64,000 bases of DNA from Aldehydirespirator sp965248735 (lineage in GTDB: Bacteria; Actinomycetota; Acidimicrobiia; Acidimicrobiales; Aldehydirespiratoraceae): NCBI GenBank assembly GCA_965248735.1, contig OZ252146.1, forward strand, positions 310,001 through 374,000, in the 5' to 3' direction. The notes under the pieces are model-generated. The model was not told where the DNA came from and made no database searches. It worked only from the letters and a program-made list of their open reading frames with translations. A program made the translations under genes and the position numbers. Position 1 is the stretch's first letter. Every line of letters begins with the position of its first letter. This document shows positions 44,845 to 52,457 of this stretch, in pieces.

Positions 44845-45621
44845 TCAGGACGGGAACCGGAGATCAGCCACGGTCCCCACGAGCAGCGGGACGACAGTCA
44901 GCAGGCAGAAGGCAGGCAAGATGCAGAACACCAGCGGGAACAGCATCAGCACCGGCACCCGCCGCGCCTCCTCCTCTGCCCGCACGCGCCGGCGCCGGTG
45001 AGCCTCGTCGGCGGCCCGCTCTAGGGCGGGCTGGAGCGGCGCGCCATCGATCTCGGCCGCGGTGACCGCATACACGACCGACGAGACGCTGGGACCCAGG
45101 CTCTCCCGCAACCTCCTCGCCGACTCGACGAAGGGCTCACCGGCCTCGGTGCGCTTCACCACTGCGGCGAGCTCCGATCGGAACGGCTCGGCGACGCGGG
45201 GGCAAATGTCCGCCAGGGCCGACACGGTGGGCCTCCCGGCCCCGACAACCAGCCCGAGCAGGTCGATCACCTCGGGCAGGTTGCGCTCGATGCGCAGCAC
45301 CCGGTCGCGGCCACGGGCCCTACGCCTCCCCGCGACCGCAGCGACGGTCGCCAACAGCGCGAGCAGGCCTCCCACCAAGCCCAACGAGACCGCCGCCCCC
45401 ACGCAGACCAGGCCCCCGGCCCCGACCAGCGCCTCATCGGAAGGCTCGACCGCGCCCCCTGACAGCCGGCGGCCCAGCGCAGCGAGGGCTCGGCTGCGGT
45501 CGCGGCCCGATCGGTCTGCGCCGCGGAGTCTGCGCCTCGCCGGGCCGCTCAGCGAACAGGCCGCGTCGAGGGCCCAAAGCACCAGCAGGGCCGCCCCCAG
45601 CGCGGCCAGGCTCACGCCCAT
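44845..45621 (-). CDS. TadC-like inner-membrane protein (second Tad locus)
   Basis: 258 aa from the ATG at 45621, which overlaps the TadB stop by 10 bp. T2SSF-domain protein: N-terminal membrane helix, two central helices, conserved middle NLPEVIDLLGLVVGAG and ESARRLRESLG, and C-terminal helices PLVFCILPAFCLLTVVPLL. Confidence 0.85.
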   Translation of the reverse strand: MGVSLAALGAALLVLWALDAACSLSGPARRRLRGADRSGRDRSRALAALGRRLSGGAVEPSDEALVGAGGLVCVGAAVSLGLVGGLLALLATVAAVAGRRRARGRDRVLRIERNLPEVIDLLGLVVGAGRPTVSALADICPRVAEPFRSELAAVVKRTEAGEPFVESARRLRESLGPSVSSVVYAVTAAEIDGAPLQPALERAADEAHRRRRVRAEEEARRVPVLMLFPLVFCILPAFCLLTVVPLLVGTVADLRFPS

Positions 45622-46292
45622 CGCACTACACCTCGGCAGAGCCGCCCCATCCACCAGATGCCCAGACCCTCGAGCACCAGCCCGATCCCCAACGACAGCA
45701 GCCCGATGGGCGTGGCCAGCGCGCCCAGAGCACCGGGGTCCGCGAGAACGATCACGGCCGCGAACCCCGCCGGTGCCGCGGCCACGACCGTCCCGGAGGT
45801 TCGGGTCTGCGAGGTGAGGGCTCGGATCTCGTCGCCGAGGGCCCGCCGCTCCCGCAGCGACGCCGCAGCCCTGTCGAGGCTGGCCGCCATAGCGGCTCCG
45901 GAGCGGTGCCCCAGCACCAGCAGGGCCGCAGCCGTCTGGCGCTCAGGCAGGCCGCCGACCCAGACGTCGAGCGCGTCGGTGAGGCTCAGACCCCTCCGCA
46001 CTCGGCCAACCACCTCTCGCCAGCCCGTCTCGGGGATCTCTGTCGCCACCGTGTCGAGCGCGGTAAGCACCGACGCGCCGGACCGCAGCGCCCGGGCCGA
46101 CAGCTCGAGCGCCTGCGGTATCGCATCGTCCTGCCCGTACCGCTTCCTCCACAGCCGTGGCAGGGCCGAGAGCCGGGACCCCGCCGCGTCCGGCGGCCAC
46201 CGCAGCCGCCTCATCCGGCCCCGGGCCCCCAGCCACAGGGGCGTGGGCGACAGCGCCACGAACACCAGGACCGCGGCCAGGACCGCCGTCAT
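45612..46292 (-). CDS. TadB-like inner-membrane protein (second Tad locus)
   Basis: 226-aa T2SSF-domain protein with N-terminal hydrophobic segment, conserved PQALELSARALRSGASVLTAL and a C-terminal pair of membrane helices. Start overlaps the CpaF stop by 4 bp. Shorter than typical TadB because the N-terminal extension is missing. Confidence 0.82.
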   Translation of the reverse strand: MTAVLAAVLVFVALSPTPLWLGARGRMRRLRWPPDAAGSRLSALPRLWRKRYGQDDAIPQALELSARALRSGASVLTALDTVATEIPETGWREVVGRVRRGLSLTDALDVWVGGLPERQTAAALLVLGHRSGAAMAASLDRAAASLRERRALGDEIRALTSQTRTSGTVVAAAPAGFAAVIVLADPGALGALATPIGLLSLGIGLVLEGLGIWWMGRLCRGVVRWA

Positions 46293-47485
46293 GGGTCTGC
46301 CACCAGCCGTGCAGGCCGCGACACGGGCGCCCGGACCCCAGCAGCGTCCGCGAGCAGGCGCACAGTGTCATGCCCGCTCACCTCGGCCACGGCCGAGACT
46401 CGCCGGGCGCCGCCGGCGACTCGCCCGACGTACACGATCGCGTCGATTGCCGACGCCACATGGTCTCTGACCGCCTCCACACCCAGGCGCTCATCGGCCG
46501 CCGCAGCCAGCGCGGCCAACCGGCGCAGCGCGTCGACGGGCCCGTTGGCGTGCAACGTCGACAGGCAGCCGCCATGGCCCGTGTTGAGGGCGTGCAGCAG
46601 GTCGAGCGCCTCGGGCCCGCGCACCTCTCCCACCACCATCCGGTCCGGTCGCATCCGCAGCGCGTTGCGCACGAGGTCGCGGATCGTCACCGCCCCTCCG
46701 CCCTCGCGGGACTCGGGCCGGGCCTCCAGGCGCACCACGTGGGGGTGCTCGAGCTGCAGCTCCGCGGCGTCCTCGATGGTTATCACCCGATGCTGCGGGC
46801 TGACCCGGCCGGCCAGGGCGTTGAGCAGCGTGGTCTTGCCCGCTCCCGTGCCTCCGCTCACCACCACGTTGGCGCCTCGGTCCACCAGTTCCTCGAGCAG
46901 CGCCACCACCGGCGGGCCGGCGAACACGTCCAGGGTCACATCGGGAACCACGAAGCGGCGAATAGTCACATAGGGGCCGTCGACGGCCACCGGCGGAACG
47001 GCCACATGGACCCGGGAACCGTCGGGCAGGCGGCCGTCCACGCAAGGGGTGAGCTGATCGACTCGACGGCCCAGCGGGGACACGATCCTCTCGATGACCA
47101 GGTCGACGGCGGCCCTGTCCAGCACCACCTCGCTGCGGCTCACAACGCCGCTCCGCTCGACCCAGACCGGTCCCGGCCCGTTGATCATCACCTCGCTCAC
47201 CGACGGGTCGGCGAGCAGCGGCTCCACGGGACCCAGTCCGTGCACCCGGGCCGCAACCCGCTCCACCACGTCGTCGACTACGCCAGACGGGGTGAGCGGC
47301 GCCAGCGCGCGGACGATCGCAGCGATGTCGACGGCCGGCACCGGGATCTGCTCCATCGTGTCGACCACCCTGCGGTGCACTGCATCGACTAGGGCCGCGC
47401 CACCGTCCCCGCCGGCCACACCGGTCCCCGGGCCCGCACCGCCGGTCATGCCCGCGCCCTGAACGCCGGCAACCGCGCCGATCAT
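46289..47485 (-). CDS. CpaF/TadA-type pilus ATPase (second Tad locus)
   Basis: 398-aa secretion ATPase: N-terminal domain with VSEVMINGPGPVWVER, Walker A SGGTGAGKTTLLNAL, ASP box and VVGEVRGPEALDLLHALNTGH, then LSTLHANGPVDALRRL. Canonical, unlike the GGGKTT ATPase at 61-1509. The ATG at 47485 overlaps the CpaE-like stop (ATGA). Confidence 0.93.
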   Translation of the reverse strand: MIGAVAGVQGAGMTGGAGPGTGVAGGDGGAALVDAVHRRVVDTMEQIPVPAVDIAAIVRALAPLTPSGVVDDVVERVAARVHGLGPVEPLLADPSVSEVMINGPGPVWVERSGVVSRSEVVLDRAAVDLVIERIVSPLGRRVDQLTPCVDGRLPDGSRVHVAVPPVAVDGPYVTIRRFVVPDVTLDVFAGPPVVALLEELVDRGANVVVSGGTGAGKTTLLNALAGRVSPQHRVITIEDAAELQLEHPHVVRLEARPESREGGGAVTIRDLVRNALRMRPDRMVVGEVRGPEALDLLHALNTGHGGCLSTLHANGPVDALRRLAALAAAADERLGVEAVRDHVASAIDAIVYVGRVAGGARRVSAVAEVSGHDTVRLLADAAGVRAPVSRPARLVADP

Positions 47486-48207
47486 GACGGAAGCTCGAAG
47501 CGCCGCAGAGGCGGCGGGAGCATGCTCACGATCGTGCCCGCGTCGACGGAGCGGGCCACGCGGGGATCCCACGCCACCCGCTCCACATGGGAGGCACCGA
47601 CCGCGGCGGCCACATCGCGCGAGCGCAGAGCCCGGCCCGGCTCCTCCACCAGGACCACCCGCTCGTAGGGGCCGGCCACCTGCTGGGCGCGGCTCAAGGC
47701 CAGGTAGCAGGCCCGCAGCACGCACACCGGCCGGTGCCGGCCGCCGAGCACCGACCGCAACCCGGCGGGATCCAGCCCGGCATCCACAACGACCGGGCCG
47801 TTGCGGGCCAGCACCTCGAGGGCGAGCATGAGCCTCGGGCGCTTATCCTCGGCCGGCGCGGTGTGATCTGCCAGCGCCGGCCGGGTGCCTCTCCGCAGCA
47901 GGCGCAGGCCCGGAGCCACATCCTCCAGCAGCCTGCCGATGGCATCGGCGGCCACGCCGTCCCCCGCGGCCACCCAATCGCCGATTCCAGGCTCCGACGG
48001 CGCCGCGCCGGCGACCATGCCCAGCAGCGCGGGCTGGTCTCCGGTCAGATCCACGAGGGTGGTGTCGTGCTCTTCGGAGGCGAGACGGATGGCGGTGGCC
48101 GCGGCCACGACCGACGTTCCGACCCCGCCCTTGACGGACCAGTACCAGGTGATCACGCTCTTCCCCCGCACGTCGCGGCCATCTGACGGCGGGACTCTGA
48201 GCGCCAA
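47482..48207 (-). CDS. CpaE/MinD-like ATPase of Tad locus
   Basis: 241-aa deviant Walker A P-loop protein (WSVKGGVGTSVVAAATA) without the N-terminal receiver domain of CpaE. Actinobacterial Tad loci often begin with such a septum-site-determining-like protein that positions the pilus machine. Start is the furthest upstream; the GTG at 48156 (just before ITWYWSVKGG) is more economical. Confidence 0.8.
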   Translation of the reverse strand: MALRVPPSDGRDVRGKSVITWYWSVKGGVGTSVVAAATAIRLASEEHDTTLVDLTGDQPALLGMVAGAAPSEPGIGDWVAAGDGVAADAIGRLLEDVAPGLRLLRRGTRPALADHTAPAEDKRPRLMLALEVLARNGPVVVDAGLDPAGLRSVLGGRHRPVCVLRACYLALSRAQQVAGPYERVVLVEEPGRALRSRDVAAAVGASHVERVAWDPRVARSVDAGTIVSMLPPPLRRFELPS

Positions 48208-48298
48208 AGCTGAGGCGGCCGACCCGGCACCCAGCGAACCGGGGCGGCGACGAGCACCCTACAGGTATCTCGCAGTTTTCAAACTATCTCATGATTTT

Positions 48299-49276
48299 CT
48301 AAGTCAATCCCAGGATCTCAGCGCCCGAGTGCAGCAGCTTCTCGGCCGGTTCGTCATCGAGCAGCGGCACGACGAACGAGTCGATCCCGTGCTCGGCTGC
48401 GAGGCCGTGCAGCTCCTGGCTGCATTCCTGCGGCGTGCCCGCGATCACGAAGGGCAGGACCCACTCGTCGCGCACATGCTCGGCCGCGGCCTGCAACCCG
48501 CCGGCCAGGGCGGCCCTGATCCTGCCTGCGTCAGCGCCCGAGAGTCCGATGGACTCCTGCACCTCCGGCGGCGAGTCCACCAGCCGGTAAGTCAGATGGG
48601 GCTTGGTGACAGCCATCATGTCATCGTCGGTCACCAGCATCGTCGAGTAGGCGATGCACGGCTCGTTCCCCGCGGCCCGGCCCGCCCCCCGGATCCGCTC
48701 CACCACCTTCCGGAGGTGCGGCTTGTAGAGAAAGTCGAGGAACACCCCGTCGCACGCCGCGCCGCCCAGCTCGAGCATTCTCGGCCCCCGCCCGGCCAGC
48801 CAGATCTCGGTACCGGCCCGGGCGTGCGGCAGCGACGCCTCCCGCAGCCGCACGTGGACGCCGTCGACGCTCACGGTCTCGCCCGCGAACAGGCGCCGGC
48901 AGGCGTCTATCGTCTCGCGCACCGCAGCCAGGGGCCGATCGCGGCCGATGCTGAGCGGATCTAGCGTGAGGCTGCCCCCCGCGCCGATGCCGAGGAAGGC
49001 CCGACCGCCCGACAGTTCGTCGAGCGCGGCGATGGCCCCCGCCGTGACGCCGGCATGGCGCGTGTAGGGGTTGGTGATGCCCGGGCCGATCTCCAGGGAT
49101 GCGGTTGCCGCCGCGATCGCGGTCATGGTCACGTACACGTCTCGGGCCGCGAGGCCCTCGTCGTACACCCAGCACCGCTCGTAGCCCAGCGTCTCCGCGA
49201 GCCGGGCGAGCTCCACCGTGCGCTCGATCGGACCCTCGGGCATCACGTTCAGCGCGGGCCGCACCACGGCTCTCAC
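48299..49276 (-). CDS. LLM-class flavin/F420-dependent oxidoreductase (paralogue)
   Basis: 325 aa from the GTG at 49276; a TTG four codons earlier is possible. Same family and exactly the same length as the gene at 8203-9180, with shared MPEGP, DEGLAAR, IGPGITNPYTRHAG, LGIGAGGSLTLDPLSIGRD and WLAGRGPR segments. Catalytic substrate unknown. It lies between the Tad locus and the molybdenum hydroxylase genes and might act with the latter. Confidence 0.85.
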   Translation of the reverse strand: MRAVVRPALNVMPEGPIERTVELARLAETLGYERCWVYDEGLAARDVYVTMTAIAAATASLEIGPGITNPYTRHAGVTAGAIAALDELSGGRAFLGIGAGGSLTLDPLSIGRDRPLAAVRETIDACRRLFAGETVSVDGVHVRLREASLPHARAGTEIWLAGRGPRMLELGGAACDGVFLDFLYKPHLRKVVERIRGAGRAAGNEPCIAYSTMLVTDDDMMAVTKPHLTYRLVDSPPEVQESIGLSGADAGRIRAALAGGLQAAAEHVRDEWVLPFVIAGTPQECSQELHGLAAEHGIDSFVVPLLDDEPAEKLLHSGAEILGLT

Positions 49277-49374
49277 CCTATTGCCCAAGCCCGGCGCAGG
49301 CCCCAGCGAGGCTCAGTCGCCCGGCCGGGCTCGCAGTCCCGCCGAGCGCCCAGTCGGGCCGGTATGCGTCAGGC

Positions 49375-50187
49375 CTAGCCGCCGCGGCGGGCCAGGACCG
49401 CCTCCAGCACTCCGGTGCCCACGGCCAGGGCCTTGTCGGAGATCTCCCAGCAGGCGGCCGGGTCGCTGCGAGGGTCCACGTCGCCGATCTTGAGCCCGAG
49501 TGGCACGGTCATCCCCGCTCGTATCGCGCCTCGCAAAACGCCGTCAAAGGGCGTTTCAACCGCCTCACCGCCTACCGTGCCGAGCAGTTGGCCCGAAACG
49601 ACCCGCTCTCCTATCTCGACACGCCAAGACACCTCGCCTGAGACGGGGGCGCGCAGCACCCGATCGGCGGACCGTCCCCCCAACTCGGCGGGCACTCCGG
49701 TGTCGGGCTGGGCCGAGCCCCTCCACATCACCCGACCGAGACCAGAGCCTCGCATCGTCTCGACCACGGCGTGGCAATCGTGGCCCGCGGTGAAACCCGG
49801 CCCGAGGGCCACCACCAGATCGGCGTCATCCATGGATGTGTCGATGGTGCGCTTGGCCAGCCGGGCGTCCACCACCACGTCGGGCCGCACGGGGCCCAGC
49901 GCCCCCAGCTCCGGGGCCACCAGCACGGCCACATCGCCGCGCTTCGTGGTCTCTATCGCCTCCTGGGGCGACGCCACCAGCACGCCCCTCATGCCCTGCA
50001 CGATCACCTCGCCGTCGGTCACCGCGGTGGACAGGGCCACCGTGCGGCGCACCGTCAGGGGCTCGGTCAGCTCCAGCACCACCACCGGCCAGCCCGCCTC
50101 GAAGAGATGCCAGGCCACGCCGGTTGCCAGATCCCCGCCACCGCGCAGCACGCACAGCGGCTCCGACCTCCGGCGCTGGGGGCTCAA
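49375..50187 (-). CDS. YqeB-type protein of selenium-dependent molybdenum hydroxylase systems
   Basis: 270-aa protein: LCVLRGGGDLATGVAWHLFEAG (Rossmann-type glycine motif), VDARLAKRTIDTSMDDADLVVALGPGFTAGHDCHAV and a C-terminal biotinyl/lipoyl-like beta region (VLRAPVSGEVSWRVEIGERV). These match the EF2563/YqeB family linked to selenium-dependent Mo hydroxylases. Probably a cofactor maturation factor. TTG start or GTG at 50151. Confidence 0.8.
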   Translation of the reverse strand: MSPQRRRSEPLCVLRGGGDLATGVAWHLFEAGWPVVVLELTEPLTVRRTVALSTAVTDGEVIVQGMRGVLVASPQEAIETTKRGDVAVLVAPELGALGPVRPDVVVDARLAKRTIDTSMDDADLVVALGPGFTAGHDCHAVVETMRGSGLGRVMWRGSAQPDTGVPAELGGRSADRVLRAPVSGEVSWRVEIGERVVSGQLLGTVGGEAVETPFDGVLRGAIRAGMTVPLGLKIGDVDPRSDPAACWEISDKALAVGTGVLEAVLARRGG

Positions 50188-50272
50188 AGTGATCGGCCCG
50201 ACATCCGGATCCTCAGGCCTTGGGCGAGGCGACTTCGCCGCCCTCGACCGGCCTCCTGATGGCCGAGCAGGC

Positions 50273-51088
50273 TCACGTCCGGCGATGGCCGACCACCTCG
50301 GCCATGATGCTGAGCGCTATCTCCTCCGGGGTCTCGGCGCCGACCTCGATGCCGATGGGGGCATGCACCCGGTCAAGCGCGTCGGGATCCACGCCCTCGG
50401 CTTCCAGGCGGGCCCGGGTGGTGGCCCAGCGGCGCTCGCTGCCCATCACCCCCACGTAGCCGACGTCGGTGGCCAGCAGAGCCGGCAGGGCAGCCGAGTC
50501 CACATCCACGTTGCGGGTTACCAGCACCACCGACACATCGGCGTCGAGCGTCCGCCCGGCGAGCAGGTCGTCGACGGTGCCGATCACCAGCTCGTCGGGT
50601 GCTGCGTCCGCGGCTTCCCCGCCAAAGGAATCGGCGCCGTCGGGCTGGCCGGCGGGGTCGTCGTCCATCCCGGACCGGTCGTCGGCGGCCACCACCCGGA
50701 AGCCCAGCCAGTGGGCCAACTGGGCGACAGACCGCCCGACATGGCCGTATCCCATGACTATGACGGTCGGCTTGGGCATGTGCGGCTCCACGAATATCTG
50801 AACGTCGCCCCCGCAGACGCCGGGATCGCCCCGGCCGGGATCGACCAGACGGTACGACAGCAGACGGCAGCGGCCGTCGCCAAGCGCGGCCACCGCCTCG
50901 GCCACCACCCGGGCCTCCATCTCACCGCCCCCGACGGTGCCTGAGATGCTGCCGTCGCGGTACACCAGCATCTTGGCCCCGGCGCGCCGAGGGACCGAGC
51001 GTGACGTGTCCACGACGGTGGCGGAGGCGACGGCTACGCCGCCATCCACGGCCTCAGAGATCTGGCGCAGCAGGCTCACCCCCGCCAC
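50273..51088 (-). CDS. xdhC: XdhC-family molybdenum cofactor insertion protein
   Basis: 271-aa XdhC/CoxI protein that sulfurates and inserts Mo cofactor into xanthine-dehydrogenase-type enzymes. N-terminal XdhC domain with SVPRRAGAKMLVYRDGSISGTVGGG, then a Rossmann domain VIVMGYGHVGRSVAQLAHWLGF and the family motif VGVMGSERRWATTRARL. A GQPDGADSFGGEAAD insertion is extra. Operon with the Mo subunit. Confidence 0.92.
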   Translation of the reverse strand: MAGVSLLRQISEAVDGGVAVASATVVDTSRSVPRRAGAKMLVYRDGSISGTVGGGEMEARVVAEAVAALGDGRCRLLSYRLVDPGRGDPGVCGGDVQIFVEPHMPKPTVIVMGYGHVGRSVAQLAHWLGFRVVAADDRSGMDDDPAGQPDGADSFGGEAADAAPDELVIGTVDDLLAGRTLDADVSVVLVTRNVDVDSAALPALLATDVGYVGVMGSERRWATTRARLEAEGVDPDALDRVHAPIGIEVGAETPEEIALSIMAEVVGHRRT

Positions 51089-51110
51089 ACCCCGACGGAA
51101 CCCGCGCTGG

Positions 51111-52451
51111 TCACGACCACAGTCTCGCAGCCTGCTCGAGGGTGCGGGCCCGCAGCGCTTCCATGTCGGCGCCGATCACCTCGCCGCCGTCGACGATCCA
51201 GTCCCCTCCCACCATCACCCTGCTCACATGGGAGCCGTTGCGCCACAGCACCAGCTGATCGAGCAGGTTGTGGTCCTCAACCGGCGTGGGCAGGCCCCGG
51301 GGGCCGTCGACGTCGACCAGCTGCAGGTCGGCGTGCCACCCCGGCTCCAGCCGCCCCACTCGCTGCAGGCCAAGCGTGCGGGCCGAGCCCTCGGTGGCCA
51401 TGTGCAGCACCGCGGCCGCGCTGATCGCGCCGGGGTCGAGGGTGGCCGCCCGGTGCAGCAGGAAGGCGCCCCGCATCACCGCGAACATGTCGTTGAGATA
51501 GCCGTCGGAGCCGAGGCCCACGGTGACGCCCCGCCCCAGCATCTCGAGGACGGGGGCGATCCCGCCGCCCACCTCGCAGTTGGACAGCGGCATGTGCGAC
51601 ACCCTGACGCCGCTGTTTGCGATGATGTCGATCTCGCGGGGCGACAGCTGCACGCACTGGCTGGCCTGGAACCGGGGCGACGCCGCACCGATGCGCTCAT
51701 AGAACTCCATGGTGCGCATGCCGTGGTGCTCCTCGCACCACAGACCTTCGTGGACCCCCTCGTTGACGTGGGCGTGGCAGAACACGTCCAGGTCTTCAGC
51801 CGCCTCGAAGGCCTGGCGGATGAACGGCTCGCTGCAGGTGAAGGTGGTGTGGATGCACATGGCCCCGGAAACCCGGCCCCCCGCGCCCGGCGAGCCGGCG
51901 TCAGCCCGGCACGCCTCGATGAAGCGGATGTTCTCATCGAGTCCGGACTGGCCGTTGGCCGCTCCCATCCGCTCGGTGGCCTCGAAGGACAGCACGCCCC
52001 GCAGCCCGCTGCGGGCCACCGCCTCCCGCTGCGCGAACAGCGCGTCGGGCAGGGCCTTGGGGGCCTCGAGTATGTCGAAGAAGCTGGTGGTGCCGCTCGC
52101 GGCCAGATCGGCGGTCACCCACGCGGCCGCGGCCGCGATCATCTCGTGGTCGAGGGCGTTCTCCACCAGGGGCCACCAGTAGTCGTCCAGGAAGCCCCAG
52201 AAGTCGGCGGGCGGCTGGGCCGGGGCGGGCACTCCATGGGCCAGCACGCCGTAGAGGTGCACGTGGGCGTTCACGAAGCCGGGCAGCAGCACGCAGCCCG
52301 CGCCGTCGCAGAAGTCGTCGTCGGGGTGGAGAGCCCTCAGCTCGTTCGCCGGGCCAGAGTCGTCGATGAGCCCGTCGACCACCCGCACCGCCCAGTTGCG
52401 GCGGGGCTCGTCCAGGGCGGCAGTGACAGCCCAGTCGGCCCCGACGATCAT
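51111..52451 (-). CDS. Aminohydrolase of the guanine/8-oxoguanine deaminase (SsnA/ATZ) type
   Basis: 446-aa metal-dependent hydrolase: metal ligands NAHVHLY (N-x-H-x-H), HAHVNEG, HMPLSNCE and SDGYLNDM. Close in plan to SsnA and guanine-type deaminases. Position between the Mo subunit and xdhC suggests deamination of a purine or other N-heterocycle in the same catabolic route. Substrate not defined. Confidence 0.85.
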   Translation of the reverse strand: MIVGADWAVTAALDEPRRNWAVRVVDGLIDDSGPANELRALHPDDDFCDGAGCVLLPGFVNAHVHLYGVLAHGVPAPAQPPADFWGFLDDYWWPLVENALDHEMIAAAAAWVTADLAASGTTSFFDILEAPKALPDALFAQREAVARSGLRGVLSFEATERMGAANGQSGLDENIRFIEACRADAGSPGAGGRVSGAMCIHTTFTCSEPFIRQAFEAAEDLDVFCHAHVNEGVHEGLWCEEHHGMRTMEFYERIGAASPRFQASQCVQLSPREIDIIANSGVRVSHMPLSNCEVGGGIAPVLEMLGRGVTVGLGSDGYLNDMFAVMRGAFLLHRAATLDPGAISAAAVLHMATEGSARTLGLQRVGRLEPGWHADLQLVDVDGPRGLPTPVEDHNLLDQLVLWRNGSHVSRVMVGGDWIVDGGEVIGADMEALRARTLEQAARLWS

Positions 52452-52457
52452 CGCGGT